64,000 bases of DNA from positions 397,628,439 to 397,692,438 of the forward strand of contig NC_081406.1 in assembly GCF_030272615.1 (NCBI RefSeq). The letters are read 5' to 3'. Numbering within the stretch: position 1 is the first letter of the stretch; each line of letters opens with the position of its first letter. The notes below the pieces were generated by a model. It was not told the origin of the DNA and did no database searches. It saw only the letters and a list, made by a program, of their open reading frames with translations. Position numbers and translations under genes: made by a program. Below, one piece after another: positions 33,748-45,692 of this stretch. This DNA is from Cryptomeria japonica (Eukaryota; Streptophyta; Pinopsida; Cupressales; Cupressaceae).

Positions 33748-35169
33748 TTGTTGATGTGTTTTTTATGCACAATCAAGACACAATAAAATACCCAAAACTA
33801 TCTAATCCTCTCTTGATCAAAGTCTCTCAATGCTAAAGATTCGCATAAGGATCACTTGAGATAACTCCAAGGTTCTTATATGTTAGGTCATGGTGTTTGG
33901 ATAAGATCAATGGTTTGATGTGATAATGCTAAAATCCAAGGGGACTTACATTGTATATGAATGCTTGAATTGTTGGAACTTGATCATCTAATGTTACAAT
34001 ATTGTGATGTTTTTTATCCTAAACTAGCTTGAGTTTGAAAAAAGGGCAAAAGGTAAAGGGTTTAAGAATTATATCCTAAAGTCTAGAATGCATAAAGATG
34101 GGTGAATGATTAGATGGAATCCTACTGGGCAAGGTCTCACCATCAAATTGAATGATTTGACACAAGCTTGTTGATGTTTTTTTTATGGACATGCGAACAC
34201 AAAATAAAATATCCAAAAGTATCTTATCCTCTTTTGATCAAAGTCTCTCAAATGCTGAAGATTCCCATAAGGATCACTTGAGATAACTCCAAGGTTCTTA
34301 TATGTCAGGCCACAACATGTGGGTAAGCTCAATGATTTGATGTGATAATGCTTGAATCCAAGGGGACTTATGTTGTATATGAATGCTTGAATTGTTGGGA
34401 CTTAATCATCTGATGTTGCAATATTACGATGCTTTTTATCCTAAACTAGCTTGAGTTTCAAAAAAGGGAAAAGGGGAAAGGGTTGAGGACTTCCATCCTA
34501 AATCCTAGAATGCAAGAAGATGGGTGAATGATTATATGAAATCCTACTTGGCAAGGTCTCACCATCAAATTGAACGATTTGACACAAGCTCAGTGCAATC
34601 TTCTAAGGTGCAATTCAGAGATGTTCAAATCATTACCATCAAACATTGATTACCATTCAAGTTAATGCATAAATAATGGATGTATAACAATTTGAAGTTA
34701 AGCTCATATAATTCTAGTTTATCACGCAAGGCACACTTACAATCAGCAAGAGGTTAGTGGTATGGACTAAATGGATTCCACACAAATGCATTCAACAAAT
34801 CCCTCCATTCAATCTAATCAAGATGAAAGCAAATGAGAAGTAGAAACCATGAGACTTGTTGAAACAACACATTTCACCATAACTTCAATGAAAAGAGTAC
34901 TTCCATTTACAATCCTTAGCAACAATTTCTTCTTCTCCTAATCTACTCTAATTATTTACTATCTAAAATCTATCAACTATTCACTATTTCTACTACTAAC
35001 TATTAACTATCCACTTATCTATTCACTATTCACTATTTGTTATTACCCTTTACAAATGAGAATATTGAGCCTTATATAGAGAGCTCATTATAATTTAAAG
35101 GCTCAGATATATTTGAGATTAATGGCCAATATTACAAGATGAAAACCCTAATTAGGGTTTGTTATAACA
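33748..35169 (-). mobile_element. Minus-strand LTR with telo-box palindrome
   Basis: On the minus strand it starts TGTTATAACAAACCC after the purine tract AAGAGGAGTT (35170-35179) and ends ...AACACATCAACA at 33748. A telo-box palindrome lies at 35143-35160 and a TATA-like CTATATAAGG (minus) near 35073-35082. Start, end and middle (ATTGAAGTTATGGTG) resemble the LTR at 3673-4636. Its U5-side half holds a 421-bp tandem duplication. GATCT at 33743-33747 would be the target duplication, but its partner was not located. Confidence 0.65.
33751..34590. repeat. 421-bp tandem duplication inside the LTR
   Basis: TGATGTGTTTTTTATG at 33751 and TGATGTTTTTTTTATGG at 34172 start two copies that align to about 34590, each containing GATAACTCCAAGGTTCTTAT and ending GACACAAGCT. 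Confidence 0.9.
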
Positions 35170-36202
35170 AACTCCTCTTAGCCAATGAGATCATTACAAT
35201 AATGTGGACAAATTTCCACCTTAATGTTTCTTAATACTTAATATTATCCAGTTTGCTCAATGTGATGACAATGATAACTTTGATTAACTCTTCTAAAACT
35301 ATCTACTTCCTTGATCATGTTCGATATAGGCTTTGTGTGATGACCTTGTTTGATCCTTCCTTGTTCATGATACACTTGATGAATAGTGTCCCTGGTTGGA
35401 TTAGACTCCTCAATGTAATGACTTTGATTTTTGGATTCCCGTAGGGAATTCAAGATTGTAAAACATTTCTTTGTCAAATAAGTTATCTCCTTCATGATCT
35501 TGATTTTGATCTCTGCTTTGCATGACTCGAACTATTGATGTTGAGATGATACCTTGAAGGTCTTCGAACTTGTCTTGATCAAACTTCTTCATGTTTCCAT
35601 GATGTGATGAAAATTTGAATGTATTAAGCTCCTCTTGTCGTCACATGCGAAACAACAAAAATGTGTTAAATATATATAAAATATATAATTTATCTTCAAA
35701 ATTTGCCTATAGATTATTCTTGAAATCCTTGATTCTACCACCCTTAATGCCTTAGAATGAATTTTGATCAAAATGATGTCCAAATCACCACATTAGTTTC
35801 CAAATTTGTTGTCTTGAAGAAGAATTCACTGGTCTTGAAAGTGCTAATCAAAATTTGATTGATGAATGAGTGATGAAAATACATTTGCAATCTTCCTTTT
35901 ATATAGATATTTCACACCAAAGGTTATGTATCTAACCTCCAACTCCTTTAGGCTGATTTGATTTGTTTGGAAAAATAAAAATATTTCATGATACTTAGCG
36001 CCATTCCTTATGTTGGCCAACCTTATTTTCTTGGGGCTTGAATGAATTTCTTTGTGTTTGGTAATATAATAGGTGAAATCATGTTTCTTCGCATCTCTAT
36101 TGCTGGGCAAATTCTTGGAGACACCATTGCAATTCATTGATCTAGGCGGATTTTTGAAGTACCATTGCAATATTTGCTTAGAGGTGGTTTTTTAAATCAC
36201 CT
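35170..36202 (-). other. Internal remnant of the minus-strand element
   Basis: Adjacent to the LTR is a PPT, then a short decayed ORF (35592-35410 on the minus strand, contains FDQDKFEDLQGIISTSIVRV, continuing in another frame to 35244). A minus-strand TATA-like CTATATAAAAGG lies near 35900-35911, about 310 bases upstream of that ATG. This repeats in miniature the TATA-leader-ORF-PPT-LTR plan seen at 1-4636. The 5' side is cut by another LTR at 36203. Confidence 0.4.
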
Positions 36203-37355
36203 TGTTTGAATCAATGAACACTGAGAGAGGGGGGGGAATTATTGTTCTGCAAATTTCAAACTTGTTATTCTGATTCTTTAACCACCAGATGTATAAGAAG
36301 AAAAGTCAAGTGCAACAACACAAAATAAATAACCATGCAACCATAACACCAATATTTTTACGTGGAAACCCAAAAGGAAAAAACCACTGTGGGATTTGAA
36401 CCCACAATATTATTCCACTATGGCTAGTAGAAAAACAATATTACAAAGGGGGATGCACTTGCATTCAAGCACACTACCTAGAGCTCACTACTCAATTACA
36501 AAAATAGTGCTACAACCCTGGAGGAAGGCTCATTGCCTTACATGTGATTAAAAAAGGATTAAACTAAGTGATGAACTAGAAAATAACATCTAACTATGCC
36601 ACAAATCAATTTTGGTTAGGATCAAAGTGATCTGTTGTGACTGATGTAATGATCTTCTCTGCAACTGCTCACCGAATCATCAAAAAATAGGCTGTGCATG
36701 TGAAACTGCGCTCAATCAATCCTAAAACCATTTCATACATCATTACCACACACAAAGATACTAACCAAGTCAATCTTATATATCCGTACCAACAAAAATC
36801 ATCTTCCACAAGTCAGCTTCACCAAATATAAAAAATGAAGCGTGTAGCTGCAAGTCGGCTTAGATATTTTACCAAACCATATTCTGAATCCAAAATGCAT
36901 GATCAAACACTTCCTATAGGTCTCATCAAACATCTCAAACACATCACCAATCACCAGAATCAACTCTAAGAATCCAGTCATACATTATACCACCAAACAT
37001 GAAGAATACTATGTTTTACTACTCTACCAGATACCGAACCTTCAATCAAGCATATGAATCAATATCGGAGGGTGGATTGTCATGATAATCTACTTCATAT
37101 ACCCAACCAACTAATCACTGATCACCGAAACCAAAACTCACTTCACCAGAAATGAGAATGATAAAAAAACTATATGCTAAAATGCACCGACAGTCTTACT
37201 CCAGAATACTTTATCCAAGACATCTGGTTAGCCAAAACTCCATACCGAATTAGATTAGTAAGTTGAGTTTCCATAAATGATAACTTCTAAGAATCTATAA
37301 GAATCATGATACACCAATCTTCATCAGAGCATCACCAGAACATCAAACACCGACA
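36203..37355 (-). mobile_element. copia-like LTR (3' LTR on the minus strand)
   Basis: On the minus strand it starts TGTCGGTGTTTGATG directly after the PPT AAAGGGGGAGAT (37356-37367) and ends near CATTGATTCAAACA. It contains the ACGTGGAAACCC...AAACCAC..GTGGG block shared with the copia LTRs at 21576, 45693 and 49966. The matching 5' LTR was not found to the right, so the element is truncated. Confidence 0.7.
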
Positions 37356-37512
37356 ATCTCCCCCTTTGGCATTGATGGCAACACTGGTGAAAAATGATAA
37401 GTGCTCCAATCACTACAAGCAATCTGATAATGTGAAAATTTGTACACTCACTAACTAGCTGACTCCCCCTAAATATGTGCATCAATCTACATGGATTTCT
37501 CCATTTTTCATT

Positions 37513-37596
<84 letters not shown>

Positions 37597-37668
37597 CCTT
37601 TGACATCAATGGAAAAGGGTGGGAATCTGCCAAAACTTATGTACAAAAGAATGAATGGATGCAATTGA
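37356..37668 (-). other. Multiple PPT region with expanded GA tract
   Basis: CT-rich blocks on the + strand lie at 37357 (ATCTCCCCCTTTGG), 37463 (ACTCCCCCTAAA) and 37514-37607 ((CT)n then CCCCCTTTGACATCAATGG). On the minus strand these are PPT-like tracts between the ORF stop and the 3' LTR, the same arrangement as in the nested copia element. Confidence 0.65.
37514..37594. repeat. CT/GA microsatellite, about 40 units
   Basis: Uninterrupted (CT)n. Open frames of Leu-Ser or Glu-Arg repeats through it are artefacts of the dinucleotide. Confidence 0.97.
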
Positions 37669-40600
37669 TTACATTGACTTAAAAATGTCTGAGTAGGTCA
37701 CCTTGAAGGATTCCAAATATTGGTTCCATCCTCTCAGGAAACAGTCCAAAACATTTATTAGGGCATTGTACATGAATGCATGAATCTCAAGACTCTGAAG
37801 ATTAGATGGCACTGGTTTACCTAAGGCATTGATTGCATCCTATTGTGCTCCAATTAAGGTGTCCATCTAGGGAGTTATCAGATATATCCATTCTCCCACT
37901 CTAGTCAAAATTTTATCCTTGTCTTTATTCAAACCCTTTATTTATTGGTATAATCCAAAATTTGTGCTTCAAGGGAACTTAGAAAAACTGATTGGGGTGA
38001 AAAAGACTGACTGATATCGGCTAACTTACCCTCAAGATCTCTTATTTGCTGATCAATGTTTGCAGTAAATTTTGGGCAAAAATAGACATGATTTAAAAAT
38101 TTTACCGCCTTCATCCAATGCCTATTCTACACTCTTCATAGCAATATTTAGGCTCGCTCTATCTCTCTCAACTTCTTTCAATTTTTTCTGCAATCTCATC
38201 TCATTAAATCTTTTCTATACAGATTCTTCAAAAACCTTCTTTAGTGATACAAAATGAGTGTTAACAACATTTAACTTGTTCTTAAGCTTTCCAAAGGGAG
38301 AAGCACCAGAGTCCTGACTAAAACTAGGCAAAAATTTTTCCAAAACCTCAGCTGCAAGAGAGATGACCTCTTTATCTTCAGACTGATATTTCAACAAGTC
38401 TTCACTTGCCTTGATCTGAGCTTGAGTGGAAAGTTTCAGAGGGGATAAGGTGCTCAAATCCACTAGACCATGAGAAAAATTATCCTCTACATCAATCTCC
38501 TTACCTTTGTTGGTGACATTGGCCGCAGTCATGGTTACCAGAGGTTTCTCTATTGGCTCATCACCCTTCTCCTTTTCAACCTCTGCACTCACACCCGTTT
38601 CACCTTTTTCTATCTCCTCATCTATCATCTCTATAATTAATTCTATCTCAGGAGGGTCCTGAGTAGCTCCATCAGAGATATCTGCTGATCATATTCTCAG
38701 TAGGTGCATCTTGTGTAGCATCTTGCTCAATCGGATCAACAAATGGTTGATCCTTTAGACCACTGGAGACTTATGTAGTTACTTCTATAATGGAAATGTC
38801 TTTGGGAATGTTCTCTACCGGATGGATGTCAACCTCTTCCTGATTTACCTCATATCTCAGCTCTAATAAAAAGTTTTATTATTTGCTCTCTTTTGCAACT
38901 TCATCAATTTTACCAAGCATAATTCTGTTAATTTTCCTCTTGCTTCTGAATTTCTCTTTTGCCAACTTCAATATTATTTCAACTTTATCCCTTGATATGA
39001 CTGAATAAGTGTTTACTAAAACATATTCTTGTATTTATTCATCTTTCCTGCAAGCAACATTTCTCTGGATATCCAAAATGTTATATAACTCTTTAGGAAT
39101 CTTAGATGATAGTTCAATCAGATCTCTACTGAAGTTATTCATGTACTGAACAACTGCTTCTTCAATTTCCCTCTGCTCCTTGTCATCAACATTCTCATAG
39201 TATATAGCAAGATTATTCAAATTTCCATCCTTTATAATTCCATTCTTGATTTCTTCTAAGGATTTAGGAGGGATGATCTAACCTTACTGGACTCCAAAGC
39301 TTAATCAATCTCAGATTTCTACTTCTTGCTTCCTCTAGGCTTTCCAGATGGTTCTCCTTGAGTCTTTGTCTTCTTCAAGGGTGGAGCATCACCAGATGGA
39401 TTTCTGACTACTCTAACATAAGTAGTAGTCTTCTTAACTTTCTAGACTTCCTCATCTGAATCTGTCTCCTCCTCAGCTGCCACATACTCCCTTGAACGCT
39501 TCTCCTTTTTCCTTTTCTCAACTCCACTGGTAAATACTGCTGGCTTGGTCTTGGGTGGAGATACCGGTTTCTTCACTTTGGAGAGAGGTGTAGACTTGTT
39601 AGGCTTTGGCTTGGATTTCTTAGGAAGGTTTGTCGGTTTGGGACGTGGCTTGATTACATCCTCTTCTCTCAATATATTCTAATCTCTTGCCCTCTGTACA
39701 ACCTCCTTTGTTAATCCCATCTGTTCTGCAACAACCTCCACTTCCTTCCCGATCTTTCTCTTTCTTGTTGACTCAGAGAATTACCAGTGCAAGCTTAGGT
39801 CCTTCTCCTTAAAGGTACCAAATATTGGCTCCTTCTTATCTAAGGGTTGACTCAACATATGCTATGCATATACCTCAAGTGTGTCTACATCGACCTCATA
39901 CCCCATGGGAATGATCCACACTATCCTTGGCTCTATTGCCTCCATCAAGCATTGATCCTTATCTACCATGAAACAAATGGTTTTCTCATACTTCCCCACT
40001 ATGGCTTTGGGGATTCTCTCTCTGCTCTTCATAGTGGATTGAAAATTCTTGAAGTATCCCCATAATGTGGATATCCTCAAAAAATTGTCACCAATTCCCA
40101 ACAACCCTTCCTTGATTTGCACAACCACCAGTTTATCATATGCCCATTGGACCTTCCCTTTTATACTGGGGATCTCCTTTAGCCAAGATGTCACTGGTAG
40201 TCATTCCTCTATTGTCAAACTTTGAACCGATAGTGGCTATGACAGTGTTATTTGATACCTTCCTTAGACAAGACACTTCATTGGTTTCACTCAGGCATGT
40301 TACAACTTGAATCGCCTGCTTGGTGATCTTATGGGGCCTATCTAGCCACATGAACTCATCATGGACCCTATTTAGGAAGTACTAGATCCATTCTTCTTCA
40401 TCAAATGACGGGGAATGGATGAACTACATGAAACCATTGTATTGAAGAATCTTATATTTCGGTTTTAGGTTTCCCAAGATATCTACCAAATGCTTGTTAT
40501 ACAAGGATAACATGTCAGCACTAGCGAGCTCCTCAAGATCACAGTGGGTGTATGCCCTAATGTCTTCGTTATGGAGAACACCATAGGGTACCGAGGAAAA

Positions 40601-40714
40601 TATTCCTTCTGGATCATCTTCAACGGAATTGAAAGGGTGTTTCTTAAAAACTGGCCTTGCCCTGTCCTTAATCTCAACAACCAAAGGATTAGTGATTTTG
40701 GACACAAATGCCAT
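37669..40714 (-). pseudogene. Decayed ~1,000-codon unknown ORF carried by a copia-like LTR element
   Basis: The minus-strand reading starts MAFVSKITNPLVVEIKD at 40714 and can be followed with many stops and frameshifts to VTYSDIFKSM and a stop at 37669-37671. The N-terminal third is globular (HEDIRAY-like and EFMWLDRPHKITKQAIQVV). The middle (39672-39442) is a basic Pro/Lys region (KPTNLPKKSKPKPNKSTPL) followed by acidic residues. The C-terminal part (38628-38215) is charged and helical (EDLLKYQSEDKEVISLAAEV). No Cys-His knuckle, protease, integrase or RT motif was seen. The order globular, basic/acidic linker, helical, and the length near 1,000 codons, parallel the ORF at 355-3576, but I see no convincing residue-level match. 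Confidence 0.6.
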
Positions 40715-42899
40715 TTTGAATTTAGGGTTTCAAAACAAATAGCTTCGTGAAATAGATAAATACCTTTTGGTTCAATCGGGTGCAAGAAATCACTTTTGAA
40801 TTGCTACAAGCTCAATTAGGCTGCCAAATCTCTTCTCTTTGCTACTCTGCATTTTTATTTTGATCGCATTGTGAAGAATGAACCTTTCAAATGCCTTTTT
40901 AACCTCTGAAAACCTAATTTTAGGTTGTAATAAATGCTTCAAGCTTTTGGCTTCTGGTTGCCTTGTTTTTCATGAAATCGCTCAACAAAACCTTAAATCT
41001 TCAAACAATCTTCAGGGTATCATCTACATACATGATCTAAACCTTCTACAACCTTTTGAAATTGGTTACAGATCTCCAAAGGGGGGGTTTTGTGAATTTT
41101 CATAAAAAACTCCCCCTAAGGCCGAGAAGCCCTAGTTATTAGATGAGGTTCCTTTGTCATGAAGGATTGTGCCTAACGTGCTAAGTGTAAAACCTAGAAA
41201 TCATGTGAAACATGGGAATAATTTCAGGCCTATGGGTTGCTTATATTGAAAGTAGACCTCTGGAGATCAGGCCAACTTCTTGTCTGATCAATCTCTTGCA
41301 TTTAACTTCTTCTGAGAAAAGGGATTGAAGGAATGCTAAAGTTAAGCCTATCCTATGAGGTGATGCACTAAATATTGCTTCCGAGACCTTGCAACTGCTT
41401 AACTCACAAAAAACTTCAACAAATAACTTTAATTACTCACAACTCAACTAAACATGTAAATGCGTCAATATTTCATAGAAAGGATTGAATTCAAAATCTG
41501 GTTGAAGGAGAACAAATTGTTCTCACAACTATAAATCACTAAAAATCAGCTTGCACAATCTACAACCTGCACCTATCATGCAAATAATCACAATAAATTC
41601 TGATTGAATGAGATAAATTAAAAGATCAGAAGATAAATCATAATAAATCATCAAAATACTCATTCATAACACAACACCAGAAGTATTGAGAAGGAAAATA
41701 CTACGATTTTATTGAAAACAAAGGAGTTGTTGCTGCTACAAAACTAAGAATATGTGAGCTACAATACTGTCCTTAAGCATGAAAGGGCCTTAAATAGTCC
41801 ACAATCATGTTGAGGAAAGAGAGAACTCCTCAATAATGAAGAAGATACAAGAATATATAGAAGATAACTGAACTCTGAACTAAAAGTATGCATAAACCCT
41901 AGGCGAATTTGCCTAAAATAACATGCAAAACACATGTGAAACTTTGTCAAAAATAGCTCCTACTACTAAAAATATCTCCCTCAACTGAAGTCGTATGCAT
42001 GAAGAACCCTCTGATGCATGAGTCACCAAAAATAGCCCCTAAAAAGCATCTCCATCTCTAAAAATCTGCATGGTTGTACACTACCCAATATAGCCTCTGA
42101 AAAAGAAAAAGCATCTCCCCCTAATAAAGACTGCATGATAAATTATATTTTTGCCTTCTTTAATAATTTTATTTTAACATTTATTGAAATACTTGGTATA
42201 ATTAATTTCAATAAGTAATAAAACAAAATATTAATTCTTTTTAAATTTCAGCTTGCCTCTTTATGATTTAAAATAAATTTATTAAGATTTTTGAATAAAC
42301 CTGAATAAATATATTTTAATTATAACAAATAAATGAAGCAAAAGAAATTAAAGAGCTTTTAAAAGACCTTTCTCTTTATGTTAGGGCCTTACATATATAG
42401 TACTTAGGTCATGACTAAAAGTCTTGACCCAGGAGTTTGCAAAAATATTTGTTTTATAAAATAAAAAACAAATAAAAGAGTCCCATGCAACATGGAATTA
42501 GGGCATGCAAACCAAAAAGGGTTCGAACCCTAACTTCAATAAATTTTTTACTTTGCATACTTTTTGGATGGAGCTCTGCCTATCCATGCATGTACTCTAT
42601 TGTTAGGTCTCAAACTGAGGATCGAACTAGGATTTTCAACATGGATTGAACTTGGATTCTTGCATGATACTGATTGAGGTAGGCCCCTTATTCTCCCTGC
42701 ATGCTATTATTTCTTCATTTCTTTGGAAAATTAAAGAACAGAAGGTTTGCTTTCCACATGCGTATTACTAGGGTTTAATATGGATACTCTATCTTTTATG
42801 CCCTGTTACTTACTTTCAATGGCTGCAACTATTTATTTTTCTTTGTATTTATCTTTATCATGTTCTTTTTTGACGTGATTGTGTTTGATGTATTGATCA
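40715..42899. other. Uncharacterised segment, possibly LTR remnants
   Basis: No gene is supported. Repeated CTAAAAATA(G/T)CNCC words at 41950-42120 recall the CTAAAAATAG words of the 2-kb solo LTR family, and CTCCCCCTAA tracts occur at 41109 and 42115. A TATA-like TAAATAGTCC lies at 41792. AT-rich from 42140 to 42360. Confidence 0.35.
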
Positions 42900-45687
42900 C
42901 AGTGATACCTTCATAGTATCACAGTCTTGAAGATGCTATTATTAGACCATCATCTTCTAAACACCTCTTATCACTATATGATGACTGAGTCTCTACTAGG
43001 ATTCGATTTCATGCTTAACTGTATATGTTTGCAAATTTACTGTCAAAACTGAGACTTCCTTGCTGTTGAAATTATAGATGGTATCAATAGTTGTGGTTTC
43101 CATTGTGAACATGGGTTCCTTGTTTTGACAGTAAATGATACCCCTGTTTACATGACTATGACTTTGAAAACACTATAATCTTCTCCTTTATTTTTGAAAG
43201 ATCTACTCAAACTATTATTCATGCATGGAGCTTGGTTAAAACACTAAAAATGGCTTGCATCATGCTTTGAAGATTTATATCTTTATTTTTTTGAGGCTTC
43301 ATTCAGATCTGGACCTATTCATGGTGTAAGACACTGCTAGGGTATTAAAACAAATGATAGCATTATGTCTTTCTAAGTATTTATGAAGCTCTGTTCTCGA
43401 AGCACTAATTCCTTTATTGTTCTTAATGACATGGATATCAATTTGGTGAGTATTGTTGTGTTATACTTGTTCAACCTTGGAGCTCTCTACTAATTTTGAC
43501 AGATCTTTGTGATATTTTCTTGGCATGACCATGATTTTCACCTTTTCCCAGACCTGCACTAATACTATCGTGACAATAATTTCCACACTTCCCACAATCT
43601 TAGAGCTTTCTATCTTTACTAGTCATCGATGTACCTACTAGTGATTACCTTGTAGCTTTAATACCTCTATTAGGTGGTGATTCATTTCCCTCTTGATGGT
43701 AATGATTGATTTGAACATGTTGCTACTGTGTTTGATGTGTATGCTATGTATGGCTAGGGCAGTGGTGCTCTTTGTCATTGCAATATTGCTTCATGGATAT
43801 TTTGGAGGCTTTGACCTATCTACTTAGGGTGTTTCACAAGTTTTATGATTGCTTATATAAGTCTATGTGCTCTTTTATACAATGGTCTGTTGTCATTCTC
43901 ACAATAATATCTAACTTAGTTTGGCTATCATTGAAACTATTCACGATGCTGCAATAGGTGATACTTTTATGTTTGGGAGTTCTTATCATATGACTATGAC
44001 TTTCTGATGAGTTGTTATAGCTTTTGTCATATGTATCTCCCTTACTATCCATACTCTAGAATGATGCAATAAGATCTTTGGACTGTCAAGAAAAATAGTG
44101 ACTGCCTTTATGGTGGTAGTTTTAGCATCGACATTTACTCTCTATGAACTGCAAGTTATTTTCTTTCTTTGAAATCCCTGACTGTGATCTATATCTCTAT
44201 TTTGATAGAGATGCCTATAGCTTCAAGGTGTCCAAGGTACCATTAATGACTCATATCATTTTGGACTTGGTTCGATCTGTATGTTGTATATGTTGCTATC
44301 AAGATTACAAGTCTAACTCTAACACTATATTTTATGCCCTTTTCACTATGATTTGATGACCTTGGTTCTATTTAAGATGCTCTTAATCTCGTTACTATCT
44401 TTTGGACTCTTATGACTACAATTTGAGGGAGTGCCATATGGAAGCCATCACTGTCATGCCCTTAACATTGCTTCTCATACCTCCATTAATGGTTGCTATC
44501 AAATTGCTAGGACCTATACTGAAAGTGTTTTGTATCTTTGTATCTGAGCCCTGCTCTTGACAGTCTTAGTAATGACTGTCAAGCTCGCCTGATTGCTTGT
44601 GTTGGCTGGGAATTTGTTACTACCTTGTGTAAAATGTTTTGAAAAACCTTCTACTTATCCTTTTTGAGTGCACTCTGATTATGTCTTAGGATGACAATGA
44701 TCCCATGGCCTTTTGCCCCTTGACACATGACTGTATGGCCTTTAGACTATACTTTTCATTGTTTCCCCAAAATAGGGCACTACCATCCTCTATCTATGTT
44801 CCTGACCCTTAAACTCATTTGGTTCTATAGCTCTAGGTGATCAATCCATGACACTGTGAATAGTTATCATGTTGGTCTACATTTTTGGCTGTCCTTTTAT
44901 AGGCTTAGTGCTATATTATGCTCATAATAGTGGTATTAGAGCTTAGTGTTGAGATTTATGCTTTGCATGAATTGTCCCTTTTACATGGCTATATTTTTCA
45001 CATATTGATAGCCTACATATCTTTGAGATGACCTTGTGCAATGAAGGATAATCATGCTTTATGTTCATATTTTCTTGACTTTGGTAGCATGCTATCTTTA
45101 AGTTTTCATTGTCATTGTTCTTTGGATCTCTTTGCTGATTTACCTTTGCACTATTTTCTTATTGTATATACTACCTTATCCATATTGCAGGGAAGAGTAA
45201 CATGACTGTCCTATTTCTTTTTGACTGTCAAAATATCCACTATCCATTTATTAATATATGCTCACTATTTGTTATCATTTTGACTGTGTGCTCAACCCTT
45301 ATTCTATCTCATTGTCATTGTATTTTTCTGTTTTTGCTGTCATATTTGAGACTTCCCTATTGTTGAAGTCATGGATGGTCTTAATAGTTGTGGCTTTCAT
45401 TATAATTAGACTATGGACTGCGATTATAAGCATTTTTTGTCATCGTCAGATTTGCATTCATCTTTAATCTCAAAGCGCACTCAATAAATATTTGAATGTT
45501 TTCATCCTTATGACTGTCATCTTCAGGATCTTTCTTGTCATAATTTTGTATTCATTCTCATGCAATCATTGTGTTTTGGTTGTGTGGTATGGTTGTCATC
45601 ACATGTTGTATGACTGTAGAAAGTCCTTTTGCTCATGATTGCCTATCTATTTAGTGCTCTTTGCTGCTCCTTTTTGTTACAGGAGTT
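42900..45687. other. T-rich segment with recurring TGACTGTCA words
   Basis: No gene is supported. TGACTGTC or its complement recurs, for example near 43127, 44080, 44558, 44573, 45204, 45223, 45508 and 45610. The block 43036-43108 is repeated in diverged form at 45338-45404 (GAGACTTCC...TTGTTGAA..T.ATGGATGG), so the region grew by old duplications. Confidence 0.4.
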
Positions 45688-45692
45688 GTCTA
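45688..45692 (+). repeat. Target-site duplication GTCTA (left)
   Basis: GTCTA before TGTTGGCAATTTGG; repeated exactly at 46924-46928. Confidence 0.9.

Noticed and set aside
37477-37682. Open frames of Leu-Ser or Glu-Arg repeats
   Set aside because: They are produced by the CT/GA microsatellite in any frame and have no independent support.
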